From Clostridia bacterium (GTDB taxonomy: Bacteria; Bacillota; Clostridia; Lachnospirales; CAG-274): a stretch of 9,557 nt of DNA. The translations under genes were made by a program, and so were the position numbers. How positions within the stretch are numbered: the first letter of the stretch is position 1; the number at the start of each line of letters is the position of its first letter. Where the stretch lies: positions 1 to 9,557 of the forward strand of contig JAUNPM010000049.1 in NCBI GenBank assembly GCA_030536675.1. The letters run 5' to 3'. Of this stretch, positions 1-5,672 are shown piece after piece. Below the pieces are notes generated by a model. The model worked only from the letters and a program-made list of their open reading frames with translations, was not told where the DNA came from and made no database searches.

Positions 1-13
1 TTTAAAAAAATTT

Positions 14-52
14 AAATTCCACTGTGGAATTTACTTTGAGAATTTACTGTCA
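14..52. repeat. Small palindrome plus 13-nt tandem repeat at window edge
   Basis: Positions 14-32 form a near-perfect palindrome: nine-base arms AAATTCCAC and GTGGAATTT around a single T. Its right arm runs into two imperfect tandem copies of a 13-mer, GAATTTACTTTGA (27-39) and GAATTTACTGTCA (40-52), identical at 11 of 13 positions. The element lies upstream of the rplM promoter and outside any gene I can support. It could be the end of a small mobile element, part of a terminator for an upstream gene, or a protein-binding site; nothing here decides. No gene or other structure is visible in positions 53-92. Confidence 0.5.
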
Positions 53-94
53 ATAAAAATTTGTAATATATTCAGCAATTTTTGTAAAAAAAAC

Positions 95-123
95 TTGACA
101 ATTCATTGTATGTATAGTAAAAT
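95..123 (+). promoter_or_regulatory. Housekeeping sigma-A-type promoter of rplM-rpsI
   Basis: A perfect -35 hexamer TTGACA (95-100) is followed after exactly 17 bases by TAAAAT (118-123), a five-of-six match to the -10 consensus. Transcription would start near 130, giving a leader of about 170 nt before rplM. The strength and position fit a constitutive ribosomal-protein promoter. Confidence 0.8.
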
Positions 124-129
124 ATATTT

Positions 130-299
130 GTTTGAATTTCGGCTGTATGTGTTAGCCCCACATCAGTTTGAATATATATTAGTCAGGACTCTTTTTCGGA
201 CATTTGAGAGAATTGGCAAACTTGTGTATGCGCACAGTGTTTCAACTGTGTATTTATTTTTGATTATTTAACTTTATTTTTTCGGAAGGAGATTTTCTA
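130..299 (+). promoter_or_regulatory. Structured 5' leader of rplM (candidate L13 autoregulatory leader)
   Basis: This untranslated leader holds several potential RNA stems. ATGTG 147-151 can pair with CACAT 159-163; alternatively GGCT 141-144 can pair with AGCC 154-157. Further down, CACAGT 233-238 pairs perfectly with ACTGTG 245-250 around a six-base loop and is followed by a T-rich run (251-262). The CACA at 233-236 can instead pair with TGTG at 223-226 (stem 223-227/232-236), so the two stems exclude each other. Ribosomal-protein leaders upstream of rplM-rpsI are known in Firmicutes (L13 leader). Membership here is inferred from position and structure, not from a model match. A strong ribosome binding site GGAAGGAG (284-291) ends the leader. 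Confidence 0.5.
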
Positions 300-737
300 A
301 TGAGAACAACATTTATAGCTAAAACAGCTGAAATAGAAAGAAAATGGTATGTTGTTGATGCTGAAGGTCAGACTCTTGGACGTCTTGCATCTCAGGTTGC
401 AGCAGTTCTTAAAGGTAAGAATAAGCCTATTTATACACCACATCTTGATACAGGTGACTATGTGATCGTAGTTAATGCTGATAAAATTGCCGTTACAGGT
501 AAAAAATTAGATCAGAAGCTTTACAGAAGCCATTCTGAGTATACAGGCGGTTTTAAAGAAACTACTTTAAAAGAAATGATGAACAAAAAGCCGGAGGAAG
601 TTATTAAGCACGCTGTTAAGGGTATGCTTCCTAAAAACACTCTTGGTAAGAATATGTTAAAGAAGTTACATGTTTATGCCGGGGCAGAGCACAATCATGA
701 AGCTCAGAAGCCTGAAGCATTAGAGATTAAATACTAA
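300..737 (+). CDS. rplM: 50S ribosomal protein L13
   Basis: This 145-aa protein is the large-subunit ribosomal protein L13, an early-assembly protein that binds 23S rRNA. It has the full family length and the typical N-terminal block (KWYVVDAEGQTLGRLAS around residues 16-32). The conserved stretch TGDYVIVVNADKIAVTGKK follows at about residues 51-69, and the HAVKGMLPKNTLG motif near residues 104-116. The ATG is preceded by GGAAGGAG with an eight-base spacer, and no longer reading of the frame is better supported. It is the first gene of the rplM-rpsI pair; the next gene starts 15 bases after its stop. Expression probably follows the promoter at 95-123 and the structured leader. Nothing unusual is seen in the protein. 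Confidence 0.98.
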   Translation: MRTTFIAKTAEIERKWYVVDAEGQTLGRLASQVAAVLKGKNKPIYTPHLDTGDYVIVVNADKIAVTGKKLDQKLYRSHSEYTGGFKETTLKEMMNKKPEEVIKHAVKGMLPKNTLGKNMLKKLHVYAGAEHNHEAQKPEALEIKY

Positions 738-752
738 TAAGGAGGTCCCATT

Positions 753-1145
753 ATGGCAGAAGCTAGATATTATGGTACAGGTAGAAGAAAGAGTTCTATA
801 GCTAGAGTTTATTTAGTACCCGGTACAGGTAAGATTACTATTAATAAGAAAGATATTGAAGAATACTTTGGTCTTGATACATTAAAACTTATTGTTAGAC
901 AGCCATTGGAAACTACAGGAACTAACGGTAAATTTGATATTATTGTTAATGTACATGGCGGCGGCACTACAGGTCAGGCAGGTGCTATAAGACACGGTAT
1001 TTCAAGAGCTTTATTGGAAGCAGATGCTGATTTCAGAACACCTTTAAAGAAAGCAGGTTTCTTATCAAGAGATCCAAGAATGAAGGAAAGAAAGAAGTAC
1101 GGCTTAAAAGCAGCAAGAAGAGCTCCTCAGTTCTCAAAGAGATAA
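753..1145 (+). CDS. rpsI: 30S ribosomal protein S9
   Basis: This 130-aa protein is small-subunit ribosomal protein S9, whose C-terminal tail reaches the P-site tRNA region of the ribosome. It shows the family's N-terminal signature YYGTGRRKSSIARVYL (residues 6-21). The central HGGGTTGQAGAIRHGISRALL segment follows, and the strongly basic end contains DPRMKERKKYGLKAARR and finishes in QFSKR, with the terminal Arg typical of the family. The start codon follows TAAGGAGGT (738-746) at good spacing. It is cotranscribed with rplM, the universal bacterial arrangement, and the operon ends at the hairpin just downstream. Length and sequence are ordinary. Confidence 0.98.
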   Translation: MAEARYYGTGRRKSSIARVYLVPGTGKITINKKDIEEYFGLDTLKLIVRQPLETTGTNGKFDIIVNVHGGGTTGQAGAIRHGISRALLEADADFRTPLKKAGFLSRDPRMKERKKYGLKAARRAPQFSKR

Positions 1146-1162
1146 TTACATTTACTATTCAA

Positions 1163-1197
1163 CCCCTTGGAAACAATTTTCCGAGGGGATTATTTTT
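1163..1197 (+). terminator. Rho-independent terminator of rplM-rpsI
   Basis: An 11-bp stem pairs 1163-1173 (CCCCTTGGAAA) with 1178-1188 (TTTCCGAGGGG), with one G-U pair and a CAAT loop. It is followed by ATTATTTTT. It lies 17 bases after the rpsI stop and cleanly ends the ribosomal-protein operon. Confidence 0.9.
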
Positions 1198-1227
1198 GTA
1201 AACTTCCTTTTTTCATAAAATCTCCTC

Positions 1228-1270
1228 TATAATAAATTTTAATATTTAATACTAGTAAAAATTTATTATA
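1228..1270. repeat. 13-bp perfect AT-only inverted repeat
   Basis: TATAATAAATTTT (1228-1240) is the exact reverse complement of 1258-1270, with a 17-base spacer that contains ACTAGT. It lies in the 211-bp gap between rpsI and the secreted-protein gene, upstream of that gene's ribosome binding site. It may be an operator or a weak RNA hairpin. The left arm includes TATAAT (1228-1233), but I see no convincing -35 for it. I could not assign a firm promoter for the downstream module in this gap. Confidence 0.6.
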
Positions 1271-1356
1271 AAAAAACAAAAAAAATGCAACGTTTCCCCT
1301 TTCCGAATTGTTTTATAAATGAAGACAAAAAATTTAATTTAAAGGAGAACTTAATT

Positions 1357-2532
1357 ATGAAAAAAAATATTTTAACAGGTATACTTTTATCTTCTGTAAT
1401 AATTTGCAATATACCTGCTTTTGCCGCAGAAGCTGAACCTGCATTAACATTACCTGCGCAGAAAGACACCGCAATTTTTATAGACGCACCTGTAATAAAA
1501 AAAATTACAGTAAACGGGGATAACGTGAATTTATATGATAACAATATTTCACAAAATATATTTGAGGAAAACGGCAATATAATGATCCCTCTTCGTGCAG
1601 TTGCACAGAAAATGGGTTTTAATGTTGGCTGGAACAGCGAAAAACAGTCTGTTACTATAGGCGATGATTCTTGGGAAGTTATTTTATACATTGGCTCTGA
1701 CAGTTACATAGGTACAAGCAAAGTTTCGATCGGTACAACAGCACCTCAGAACTATGGTGCAGCTCCACAGATTATACAAGGCACAACATATGTTCCCGCA
1801 AAAATGTTTGAGCTACTGGACTATACCTACAATATAAACGGAGAATTTTTAAACTTTTCAAAGTCTGATACCATTATTGACAAAACAGGACAGGAATACA
1901 GCAATGATACTTTAATAATTTCAGTTGACGAAAATACTTCTCAATCAGCCATAAATGAATTTTTTAAGGCAAATAACTTAGAAATTATTTACCAATCGGA
2001 TAATTTTAATATATATACGGTTAAACTTCAAAGCCCAATGACCTCTGATGAATTGGATAAGTATATTTCAGAGCTTGAAAAAAATGAAAATATATTGGCA
2101 GTAAACAAAAACTACATTTTACATTTAGACGATAATGTGGAAATCCCAAATCCTTTTGTTCCTTATGAAAATATGGCAGATGTAAAAAAAGTTTTGTCTT
2201 TTACCCCTGCTGTTCCTTCAAGTCTGCCCAAAGGTTATGAGATAGACGAAATAACCTCGACAGACAGTAATTTTTTGCAGATCATTTATACAAATAATAA
2301 TAATGACAGCATTTACTACAGAACAGCCAAAGGTAACGGTGATATAAGCGGAGATTGGAATAAATATAATATTAATAAAGAAGTCCAAATCGGCAATTTA
2401 ACCGTCACAATGCGTGGAAATGATAAAATATCCAATGCTATATGGCAAAACGGTGAATTTACATTTTCAGTCTTTTCCAATGTTGGATTGGAGGAAAAGG
2501 AATTAATAGAACTTATTGAAAATATTAAGTAA
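1357..2532 (+). CDS. Secreted protein: copper amine oxidase N-like, protease-prodomain-like and DUF4367-like domains
   Basis: This 391-aa protein is exported: residues 1-23 form a signal peptide (basic MKKN, hydrophobic core, AFA cleavage site before AEAEP). I chose the ATG at 1357 because AAAGGAG (1341-1347) precedes it and the signal peptide starts there; the in-frame ATG at 1285 would add 24 unlikely residues. Residues about 44-158 resemble the copper amine oxidase N-terminal domain (MIPLRAVAQKMGF, then TYVPAKMFELL), a wall or substrate-binding module, not an enzyme. Residues about 174-247 resemble the fervidolysin/subtilase prodomain fold (TLIISVDENTSQSAINEFF to ILAVNKNYI), but no protease domain follows. 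Residues about 266-391 look like DUF4367 and include YRTAKGNGDISGDWNKY. A very similar block occurs in the putative anti-sigma factor two genes downstream, so a joint role in envelope sensing is inferred. No catalytic residues are visible. Confidence 0.85.
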   Translation: MKKNILTGILLSSVIICNIPAFAAEAEPALTLPAQKDTAIFIDAPVIKKITVNGDNVNLYDNNISQNIFEENGNIMIPLRAVAQKMGFNVGWNSEKQSVTIGDDSWEVILYIGSDSYIGTSKVSIGTTAPQNYGAAPQIIQGTTYVPAKMFELLDYTYNINGEFLNFSKSDTIIDKTGQEYSNDTLIISVDENTSQSAINEFFKANNLEIIYQSDNFNIYTVKLQSPMTSDELDKYISELEKNENILAVNKNYILHLDDNVEIPNPFVPYENMADVKKVLSFTPAVPSSLPKGYEIDEITSTDSNFLQIIYTNNNNDSIYYRTAKGNGDISGDWNKYNINKEVQIGNLTVTMRGNDKISNAIWQNGEFTFSVFSNVGLEEKELIELIENIK

Positions 2533-2547
2533 CCGACAATTTATATA

Positions 2548-2574
2548 GGAGTATATGCAATCTGCCTGTACTCC
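2548..2574 (+). promoter_or_regulatory. Hairpin between secreted-protein gene and sigma-factor gene
   Basis: GGAGTATA (2548-2555) pairs with TGTACTCC (2567-2574), including one G-U pair, around an 11-base loop. No T-run follows (the downstream bases are ACAAAAAAAC), so it is not a standard terminator for the + strand. It may be an RNA processing or stability element that uncouples expression of the two genes, or sequester sequence near the sigma-factor ribosome binding site. No promoter is evident in the 72-bp gap. Confidence 0.45.
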
Positions 2575-2604
2575 ACAAAAAAACATCACAAAGGAGGTAT
2601 TCTC

Positions 2605-3096
2605 TTGTTAGAAACTGATGAGCATATATGTATGCTGGTCGATAAATACGGTAATATGATATTACGGCTTTCTTATACCTATTTAAAAAGTATAGCTGAT
2701 GCTGAAGACGCTGTACAGGATGTTTTTTTGAAAATAGTCGAAAAAATGCCGAATTTTAATGATGAAACTCACGAAAAGCTATGGATAGTAAGAACAACAA
2801 TAAACATTTGTAAAAATAAACTTAAGCTGTTTTGGAATAAAAATGTTTATTCCATAGATAATGTAAAAGAAATTGCGAGCTTCGACAAATACAATGAGGA
2901 TTCAGAGGTTTTAAAAGCCGTAATGGCTCTTCCCGAAAAATACAGAACCGTTATTTATCTGTATTATTATGAAGAGTATTCAACACCCGAAATAGCAAAA
3001 TTAATTAATAAAAACGAATCTACGGTCCGTTCGCTCCTGCACAGAGCAAGAGAAAAATTAAAATCATCATTAAAGGAGGCATATGATTTTGAGTAA
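2605..3096 (+). CDS. ECF-type RNA polymerase sigma factor
   Basis: This 163-aa protein has the two-domain form of extracytoplasmic-function sigma factors. Region 2 spans about residues 8-75, with the core-binding helix ADAEDAVQDVFLKIVEK (31-47) and the -10 recognition segment around LWIVRTTINICKNKLK (59-74). After a short linker, region 4 spans about 101-155 with a helix-turn-helix (YSTPEIAKLINKNESTVRSL) followed by LLHRAREKLK, which reads -35 elements. The start is TTG at 2605, six bases after AAGGAGGT (2591-2598); no better ATG is available. The gene overlaps the following putative anti-sigma gene by 14 bases, the usual sign of translational coupling and of a sigma/anti-sigma pair. It probably transcribes its own module in response to an envelope signal. 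Its ECF subgroup cannot be assigned by eye. Confidence 0.93.
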   Translation: MLETDEHICMLVDKYGNMILRLSYTYLKSIADAEDAVQDVFLKIVEKMPNFNDETHEKLWIVRTTINICKNKLKLFWNKNVYSIDNVKEIASFDKYNEDSEVLKAVMALPEKYRTVIYLYYYEEYSTPEIAKLINKNESTVRSLLHRAREKLKSSLKEAYDFE

Positions 3097-4192
3097 CAGC
3101 TATAAAAAAGCTATGGATAAAATAGTATTATCTGATGAATTAAAGGAAAAAATCATAAAAAATTCTTCCTCCAAAAAAACAAAGCAAAAAAATAATACAT
3201 ATATAAAAATGTATCTTCGCAATATAGGAGGACTTGCCGCTTGCATTACCATTTGTATGCTTTCATATTACGGTTTTACAAATTATAATCAAATTCCCGC
3301 TGATATTGGTTTGAACAGTCAAACAGCCGTTCAAGCACAGGAAAATACAAATGAAACCGATACGACAAATAATGTTCCGCCTGCTGTTAGATCTTCTGTC
3401 ACAGAAGACAGGTCCGATGCCGTTAATAGCTCTGATTATAAGAGCATACAGAATAATATTGATGAGCCAATATCTAATGCAGATAAATATGATATTCAAG
3501 AAAACGTCAATTACAACACAAATGGTAATATAAGCAGCTCTAACGGTTCATCACAGGAAAACAACAGCATATCTGCCAAAGACAACAATGAAATAACACA
3601 AAATACAACAAATGATACATATGAAACGACTGCAAATGAACAGCCGGATTACGAACAAAATGATTTACCTCCTACTCAGGGAAATAATCCCAACGACTTG
3701 TTAACCAATGAATATGTCAATAACATTAATGAAAATACAAGCACTCAAGAAAGTAATTGTCTTGCAGTGTCCCCAATTGACAGTAAACTTTCCGTAAACG
3801 ATATGGAACAAGAACTTGGCTACAATATTAAAACCCCCGATTATATTCCATTCGGTTACGAAGTAAATGATATGGCTGTTCTTTACAGTGAACTTGCCGA
3901 AATTACATACCAAAGCAAAGACGATAAAATAACCTACAGAACTGCAAAATCAACAGATGACATAAGCGGTGATTATAATTCTTATACAAACGTTGAAACC
4001 GTTAAAATAAATAATACCAATGTAACTTTAAAAGGAAACGGAAACTTATATTATAATGCAGGCTGGACGAACAACAATGAAGCCTACTCCCTAACAAGCA
4101 CAAATGGAATTTATAAAGATGAAATGCTTCACATTATTGAAAGTGTTGGCTATAGCAAACAAAACGATGACAAAAAATCAACAGCCAAATAA
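3083..4192 (+). CDS. Membrane-anchored putative anti-sigma factor with outer DUF4367-like domain
   Basis: This 369-aa single-pass membrane protein has the layout expected of an anti-sigma factor. A short cytoplasmic part (about 1-45, SYKKAMDKIVLSDELKEKII) is followed by one transmembrane helix (about 47-66). Next comes an outer Asn/Thr/Ser-rich linker of about 150 residues, then a DUF4367-like domain (about 235-356). No zinc HxxxCxxC motif is present, so it is not the ZAS type. The ATG at 3083 lies only three bases from GGAGG (3075-3079). The in-frame TTG at 3089 has nine-base spacing, gives a natural MSNSYKKAMDK start of 367 aa, and may be the true start. The domain containing YRTAKSTDDISGDYNSY closely echoes the end of the secreted protein two genes upstream. 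Its role as sigma inhibitor is inferred from overlap and topology; the signal is unknown. Confidence 0.85.
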   Translation: MILSNSYKKAMDKIVLSDELKEKIIKNSSSKKTKQKNNTYIKMYLRNIGGLAACITICMLSYYGFTNYNQIPADIGLNSQTAVQAQENTNETDTTNNVPPAVRSSVTEDRSDAVNSSDYKSIQNNIDEPISNADKYDIQENVNYNTNGNISSSNGSSQENNSISAKDNNEITQNTTNDTYETTANEQPDYEQNDLPPTQGNNPNDLLTNEYVNNINENTSTQESNCLAVSPIDSKLSVNDMEQELGYNIKTPDYIPFGYEVNDMAVLYSELAEITYQSKDDKITYRTAKSTDDISGDYNSYTNVETVKINNTNVTLKGNGNLYYNAGWTNNNEAYSLTSTNGIYKDEMLHIIESVGYSKQNDDKKSTAK

Positions 4193-4246
4193 TAGCACAA
4201 TTTTGTCAATAATATAAAATACTCATATATATTTTAATAATAAAAA

Positions 4247-4281
4247 AATATTTGGCGTGGTTAATTACTACGCCAAATATT
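4247..4281. terminator. Long hairpin, probable bidirectional terminator
   Basis: Positions 4247-4258 (AATATTTGGCGT) pair perfectly with 4270-4281, and the stem can extend inward through G4260-C4268 and T4261-A4267. On the + strand it lies 54 bases after the putative anti-sigma gene, with only a weak T-rich tail (ATATTTTT). On the minus strand the stem is followed by a clear run of seven T residues (complement of 4242-4248), so it looks better as a terminator for minus-strand transcripts from the coat genes. It probably serves both sides. Confidence 0.75.
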
Positions 4282-4305
4282 CCATACATATTTTTCAAAT
4301 TAATA

Positions 4306-4334
4306 TTGACTTTTGAGCAATACTCTAGTATAAT
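4306..4334 (+). promoter_or_regulatory. Near-consensus promoter of tRNA-Arg
   Basis: TTGACT (4306-4311) and a perfect TATAAT (4329-4334) are separated by exactly 17 bases. The predicted start near 4341 is only about five bases ahead of the mature tRNA, so the gene is a stand-alone unit with a very short 5' leader. Confidence 0.88.
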
Positions 4335-4345
4335 ATAATTTGTAT

Positions 4346-4417
4346 GCATCCATAGTTAAACGGATATAATAAGCCCCTCCTAAGGGCTAGTTCCGGGTTC
4401 GATTCCCGGTGGGTGTA
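4346..4417 (+). tRNA. tRNA-Arg (anticodon CCU)
   Basis: The 72-nt sequence folds into a full cloverleaf. The acceptor stem pairs GCATCCA with TGGGTGT (two G-U pairs) and has discriminator A. The D stem pairs GTTA with TAAT around a loop carrying the conserved GG. The anticodon stem pairs AGCCC with GGGCT around loop CTCCTAA, so the anticodon is CCT and reads AGG. The T stem pairs CCGGG with CCCGG around TTCGATT. The variable loop has four bases. The 3' CCA is not encoded, so it must be added after transcription. A run of five T follows directly, but no GC-containing terminator hairpin. The convergent coat gene ends 29 bases downstream. Confidence 0.95.
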
Positions 4418-4446
4418 TTTTTATAAAATTCAAATTTTTTCAGCAT

Positions 4447-4695
4447 TTATGCCTGTGCGGCAAATCTCATTTTCACCTGTTCAATTTGCTGCTGCCCTGC
4501 CTGTTGAGTAGGATACCAGCCTTTTTCAGCCATTTTTTTGTAAATTTCCTCTTGTATCGTCAATTCTTCTTCCAATGCCTTTTCAAATGCACAATGCACA
4601 TTTTTGGTATTTGATTCTATGGTTCCGTGCATATACAGATCACAGGCACCTTTAACTGACATTAATAAACTTTCCATTAAATATTTGTCTTCCAT
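4447..4695 (-). CDS. Coat F-type spore coat protein
   Basis: This 82-aa, mostly helical protein resembles the Coat F (CotF-like) family of clostridial spore coat proteins. The tell-tale part is the C-terminal half. NVHCAFEKALEEELTIQEEIY is followed by KMAEKGWYPTQQAG and then QQIEQVKMRF, the pattern ALxExLxxQxEIYxxMxxKGWYP...QIxQVKxxF. Its N-terminal half (DKYLMESLLMSVKGACDLYMHG) is the usual lead helix. The ATG at 4695 is preceded by AGGAGA with eight-base spacing; that site overlaps the stop region of the upstream 57-aa gene, so the two are almost certainly one operon. It probably acts in the mother cell during coat assembly. Minus-strand transcription continues toward the tRNA and the hairpin at 4247-4281. 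Confidence 0.88.
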   Translation of the reverse strand: MEDKYLMESLLMSVKGACDLYMHGTIESNTKNVHCAFEKALEEELTIQEEIYKKMAEKGWYPTQQAGQQQIEQVKMRFAAQA

Positions 4696-4709
4696 TTTAT
4701 CAATCTCCT

Positions 4710-4883
4710 TTAAAGTAAGCCGTAACTATCTTTAAATATTTGGTTATGCCTGTCTTCAAGCTGTTTAACATAATTCTTAAGTTCTCCATCCTGAATATTT
4801 GCATACACTTTTTGACACTGACTTTTCAAATATTTTTCGTGCCCCAATGCATCTTCAATATAAAGTAATTCTTTAGGACTCAT
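4710..4883 (-). CDS. Small helical spore-coat-associated protein (57 aa)
   Basis: A complete 57-aa frame starts with ATG at 4883, preceded by GGAGGTG (complement of 4891-4897) at seven-base spacing, and ends with TAA. The protein begins MSPKELLYIEDALGHEKYLK and ends HNQIFKDSYGLL. It looks like two amphipathic helices, consistent with half of a ferritin-like/Coat F-type helical bundle. I recall comparable small proteins paired with Coat F genes in Clostridia, but did not search. Its stop overlaps the ribosome binding region of the 82-aa coat gene, with 14 bases between stop and next start. This tight coupling suggests that the two products work together in the spore coat. The length is easily missed by size cut-offs, but start, frame and context are convincing. 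Confidence 0.85.
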   Translation of the reverse strand: MSPKELLYIEDALGHEKYLKSQCQKVYANIQDGELKNYVKQLEDRHNQIFKDSYGLL

Positions 4884-4955
4884 AAACCTTCACCTCCAAA
4901 AATATTATCTGTCAAATGTCATTTAAAAATACTTGATTTTAATTAAAACATATAT

Positions 4956-5615
4956 TTACAACAATTTAAAATAATTTTTATTAAATTCTAAAATTTTCTC
5001 ATCTCTCATTTTACACAATTCCTTTGACATAGCACTTCTGTCCACACACAAATAATCCGCAAGCTGTTGTCTGTTAAAGGGAATATTAAACTCACCGCTT
5101 TTATTTTTTTGAGATTCCATAGATAAATAACGCATAATTTTATCCCTTGTTGACCTTTGAGCCATACACTCAAGCTTATTTGTAAGGTGTAAATTTCTTT
5201 CGGCAATAATGGAAACAAGATTTTTAATAAATTTTAAATTGCAATGACTGCTTATAATCTCTTCATTAAAAATATTCTCTATATTCATTTCTATTATAAC
5301 ACTGTCTTTAACTGCCTCTGCATTTACCTGCAATGGTACACCTTCCATACAGGCATATGCTTCTCCGAATATTTCACCCGATTCTACCTCTGCCAATATG
5401 CTCCTGTTTCCCCAATAATCCTCTTTTAATATGTGTATTTTCCCCTCCGCCACCATATATAATGTATTTATTTTATCACCTGTTCTTAATACATATTCCC
5501 CCTTCCTATATTTTTTATCTACAGCTGAACGATAAACAGCCATATTAACAATATCCTCATATTTTATGCTTTTAAAAAGCTTTGACTTTTCAATTATACT
5601 TTTATATTTTGTCAT
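4956..5615 (-). CDS. Crp/Fnr-family transcriptional regulator
   Basis: This 219-aa protein has the Crp/Fnr layout. A cyclic-nucleotide-binding-type beta barrel spans about residues 12-115, with the GEIFGEAYACMEGVPLQV roll around 80-97. A long dimerisation helix (about 120-150) and a C-terminal winged helix-turn-helix (about 155-219) follow; the recognition helix is near VDRSAMSKEL (191-200). In the barrel, the Arg-Ser pair that contacts cAMP phosphate in Crp appears replaced by Leu-Gln (95-96), so cAMP binding is unlikely. No Fnr-type N-terminal cysteine cluster is present; the cysteines are 89, 125, 150, 190 and 201. The gene is divergent from the ferredoxin-like gene, with a palindromic site between them, so it probably controls that gene and itself. 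A redox or nitrosative-stress role like HcpR is plausible from context only. The effector is unknown. The ribosome binding site (AAAGGTAGG) is modest. Confidence 0.92.
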   Translation of the reverse strand: MTKYKSIIEKSKLFKSIKYEDIVNMAVYRSAVDKKYRKGEYVLRTGDKINTLYMVAEGKIHILKEDYWGNRSILAEVESGEIFGEAYACMEGVPLQVNAEAVKDSVIIEMNIENIFNEEIISSHCNLKFIKNLVSIIAERNLHLTNKLECMAQRSTRDKIMRYLSMESQKNKSGEFNIPFNRQQLADYLCVDRSAMSKELCKMRDEKILEFNKNYFKLL

Positions 5616-5630
5616 AAAACCCTACCTTTC

Positions 5631-5644
5631 GTTGCAAAAGCAAC
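5631..5644. promoter_or_regulatory. Candidate Crp/Fnr operator GTTGC-N4-GCAAC
   Basis: A perfect inverted repeat, GTTGC AAAA GCAAC, lies between the divergent regulator and ferredoxin genes. Two-fold symmetry with five-base arms and a four-base centre suits a Crp/Fnr dimer. Its centre (5637.5) is at about -41.5 relative to the predicted ferredoxin start (5679), the classic class II activator position. It is about 16 bases downstream of the predicted regulator start (5653), where binding would block the regulator's own transcription. The link to this particular regulator is inferred. Confidence 0.6.
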
Positions 5645-5672
5645 AGACATTATTATAAAATTGTATTATAAT
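5644..5672 (+). promoter_or_regulatory. Promoter of the ferredoxin-like gene
   Basis: A perfect TATAAT (5667-5672) has a poor -35, CAGACA (5644-5649, four of six consensus bases), 17 bases upstream. A weak -35 next to an activator-type site suggests activator dependence. The predicted start is near 5679. Confidence 0.55.

Noticed and set aside
113..118. TATAGT as the -10 element for the rplM promoter
   Set aside because: It is only 12 bases from TTGACA; TAAAAT at 118-123 gives the correct 17-base spacing.
1285..1356. N-terminal extension of the secreted protein from ATG 1285
   Set aside because: The 24 extra residues would precede a clear signal peptide, and the ribosome binding site at 1341-1347 supports ATG 1357.
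1266..1691. Minus-strand frame of 141 codons overlapping the secreted-protein gene
   Set aside because: It is antisense to the signal peptide and first domain of a convincing protein, has no family resemblance and no good ribosome binding site.
3330..3780. Asn/Thr/Ser-rich stretch of the anti-sigma factor as a tandem-repeat array or CRISPR-like element
   Set aside because: The DNA has no regular repeat period; it is a low-complexity protein linker of AAT- and ACA-type codons.
4425..4440. AT-only inverted repeat AAAATT-CA-AATTTT just after the tRNA as a terminator
   Set aside because: The stem has no GC pairs and almost no loop; it is too weak to call a terminator in DNA this AT-rich.
4937..4948. 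Palindrome TTTTAATTAAAA downstream of the Crp/Fnr gene
   Set aside because: All-AT palindromes are expected by chance at this base composition; it gives no support for a terminator or operator.
4884..4955. Sporulation-type promoter for the coat gene pair
   Set aside because: I found no convincing sigma-E, sigma-K, sigma-F or sigma-G pattern in this 72-bp gap, so none is annotated; read-through from the Crp/Fnr gene cannot be excluded.
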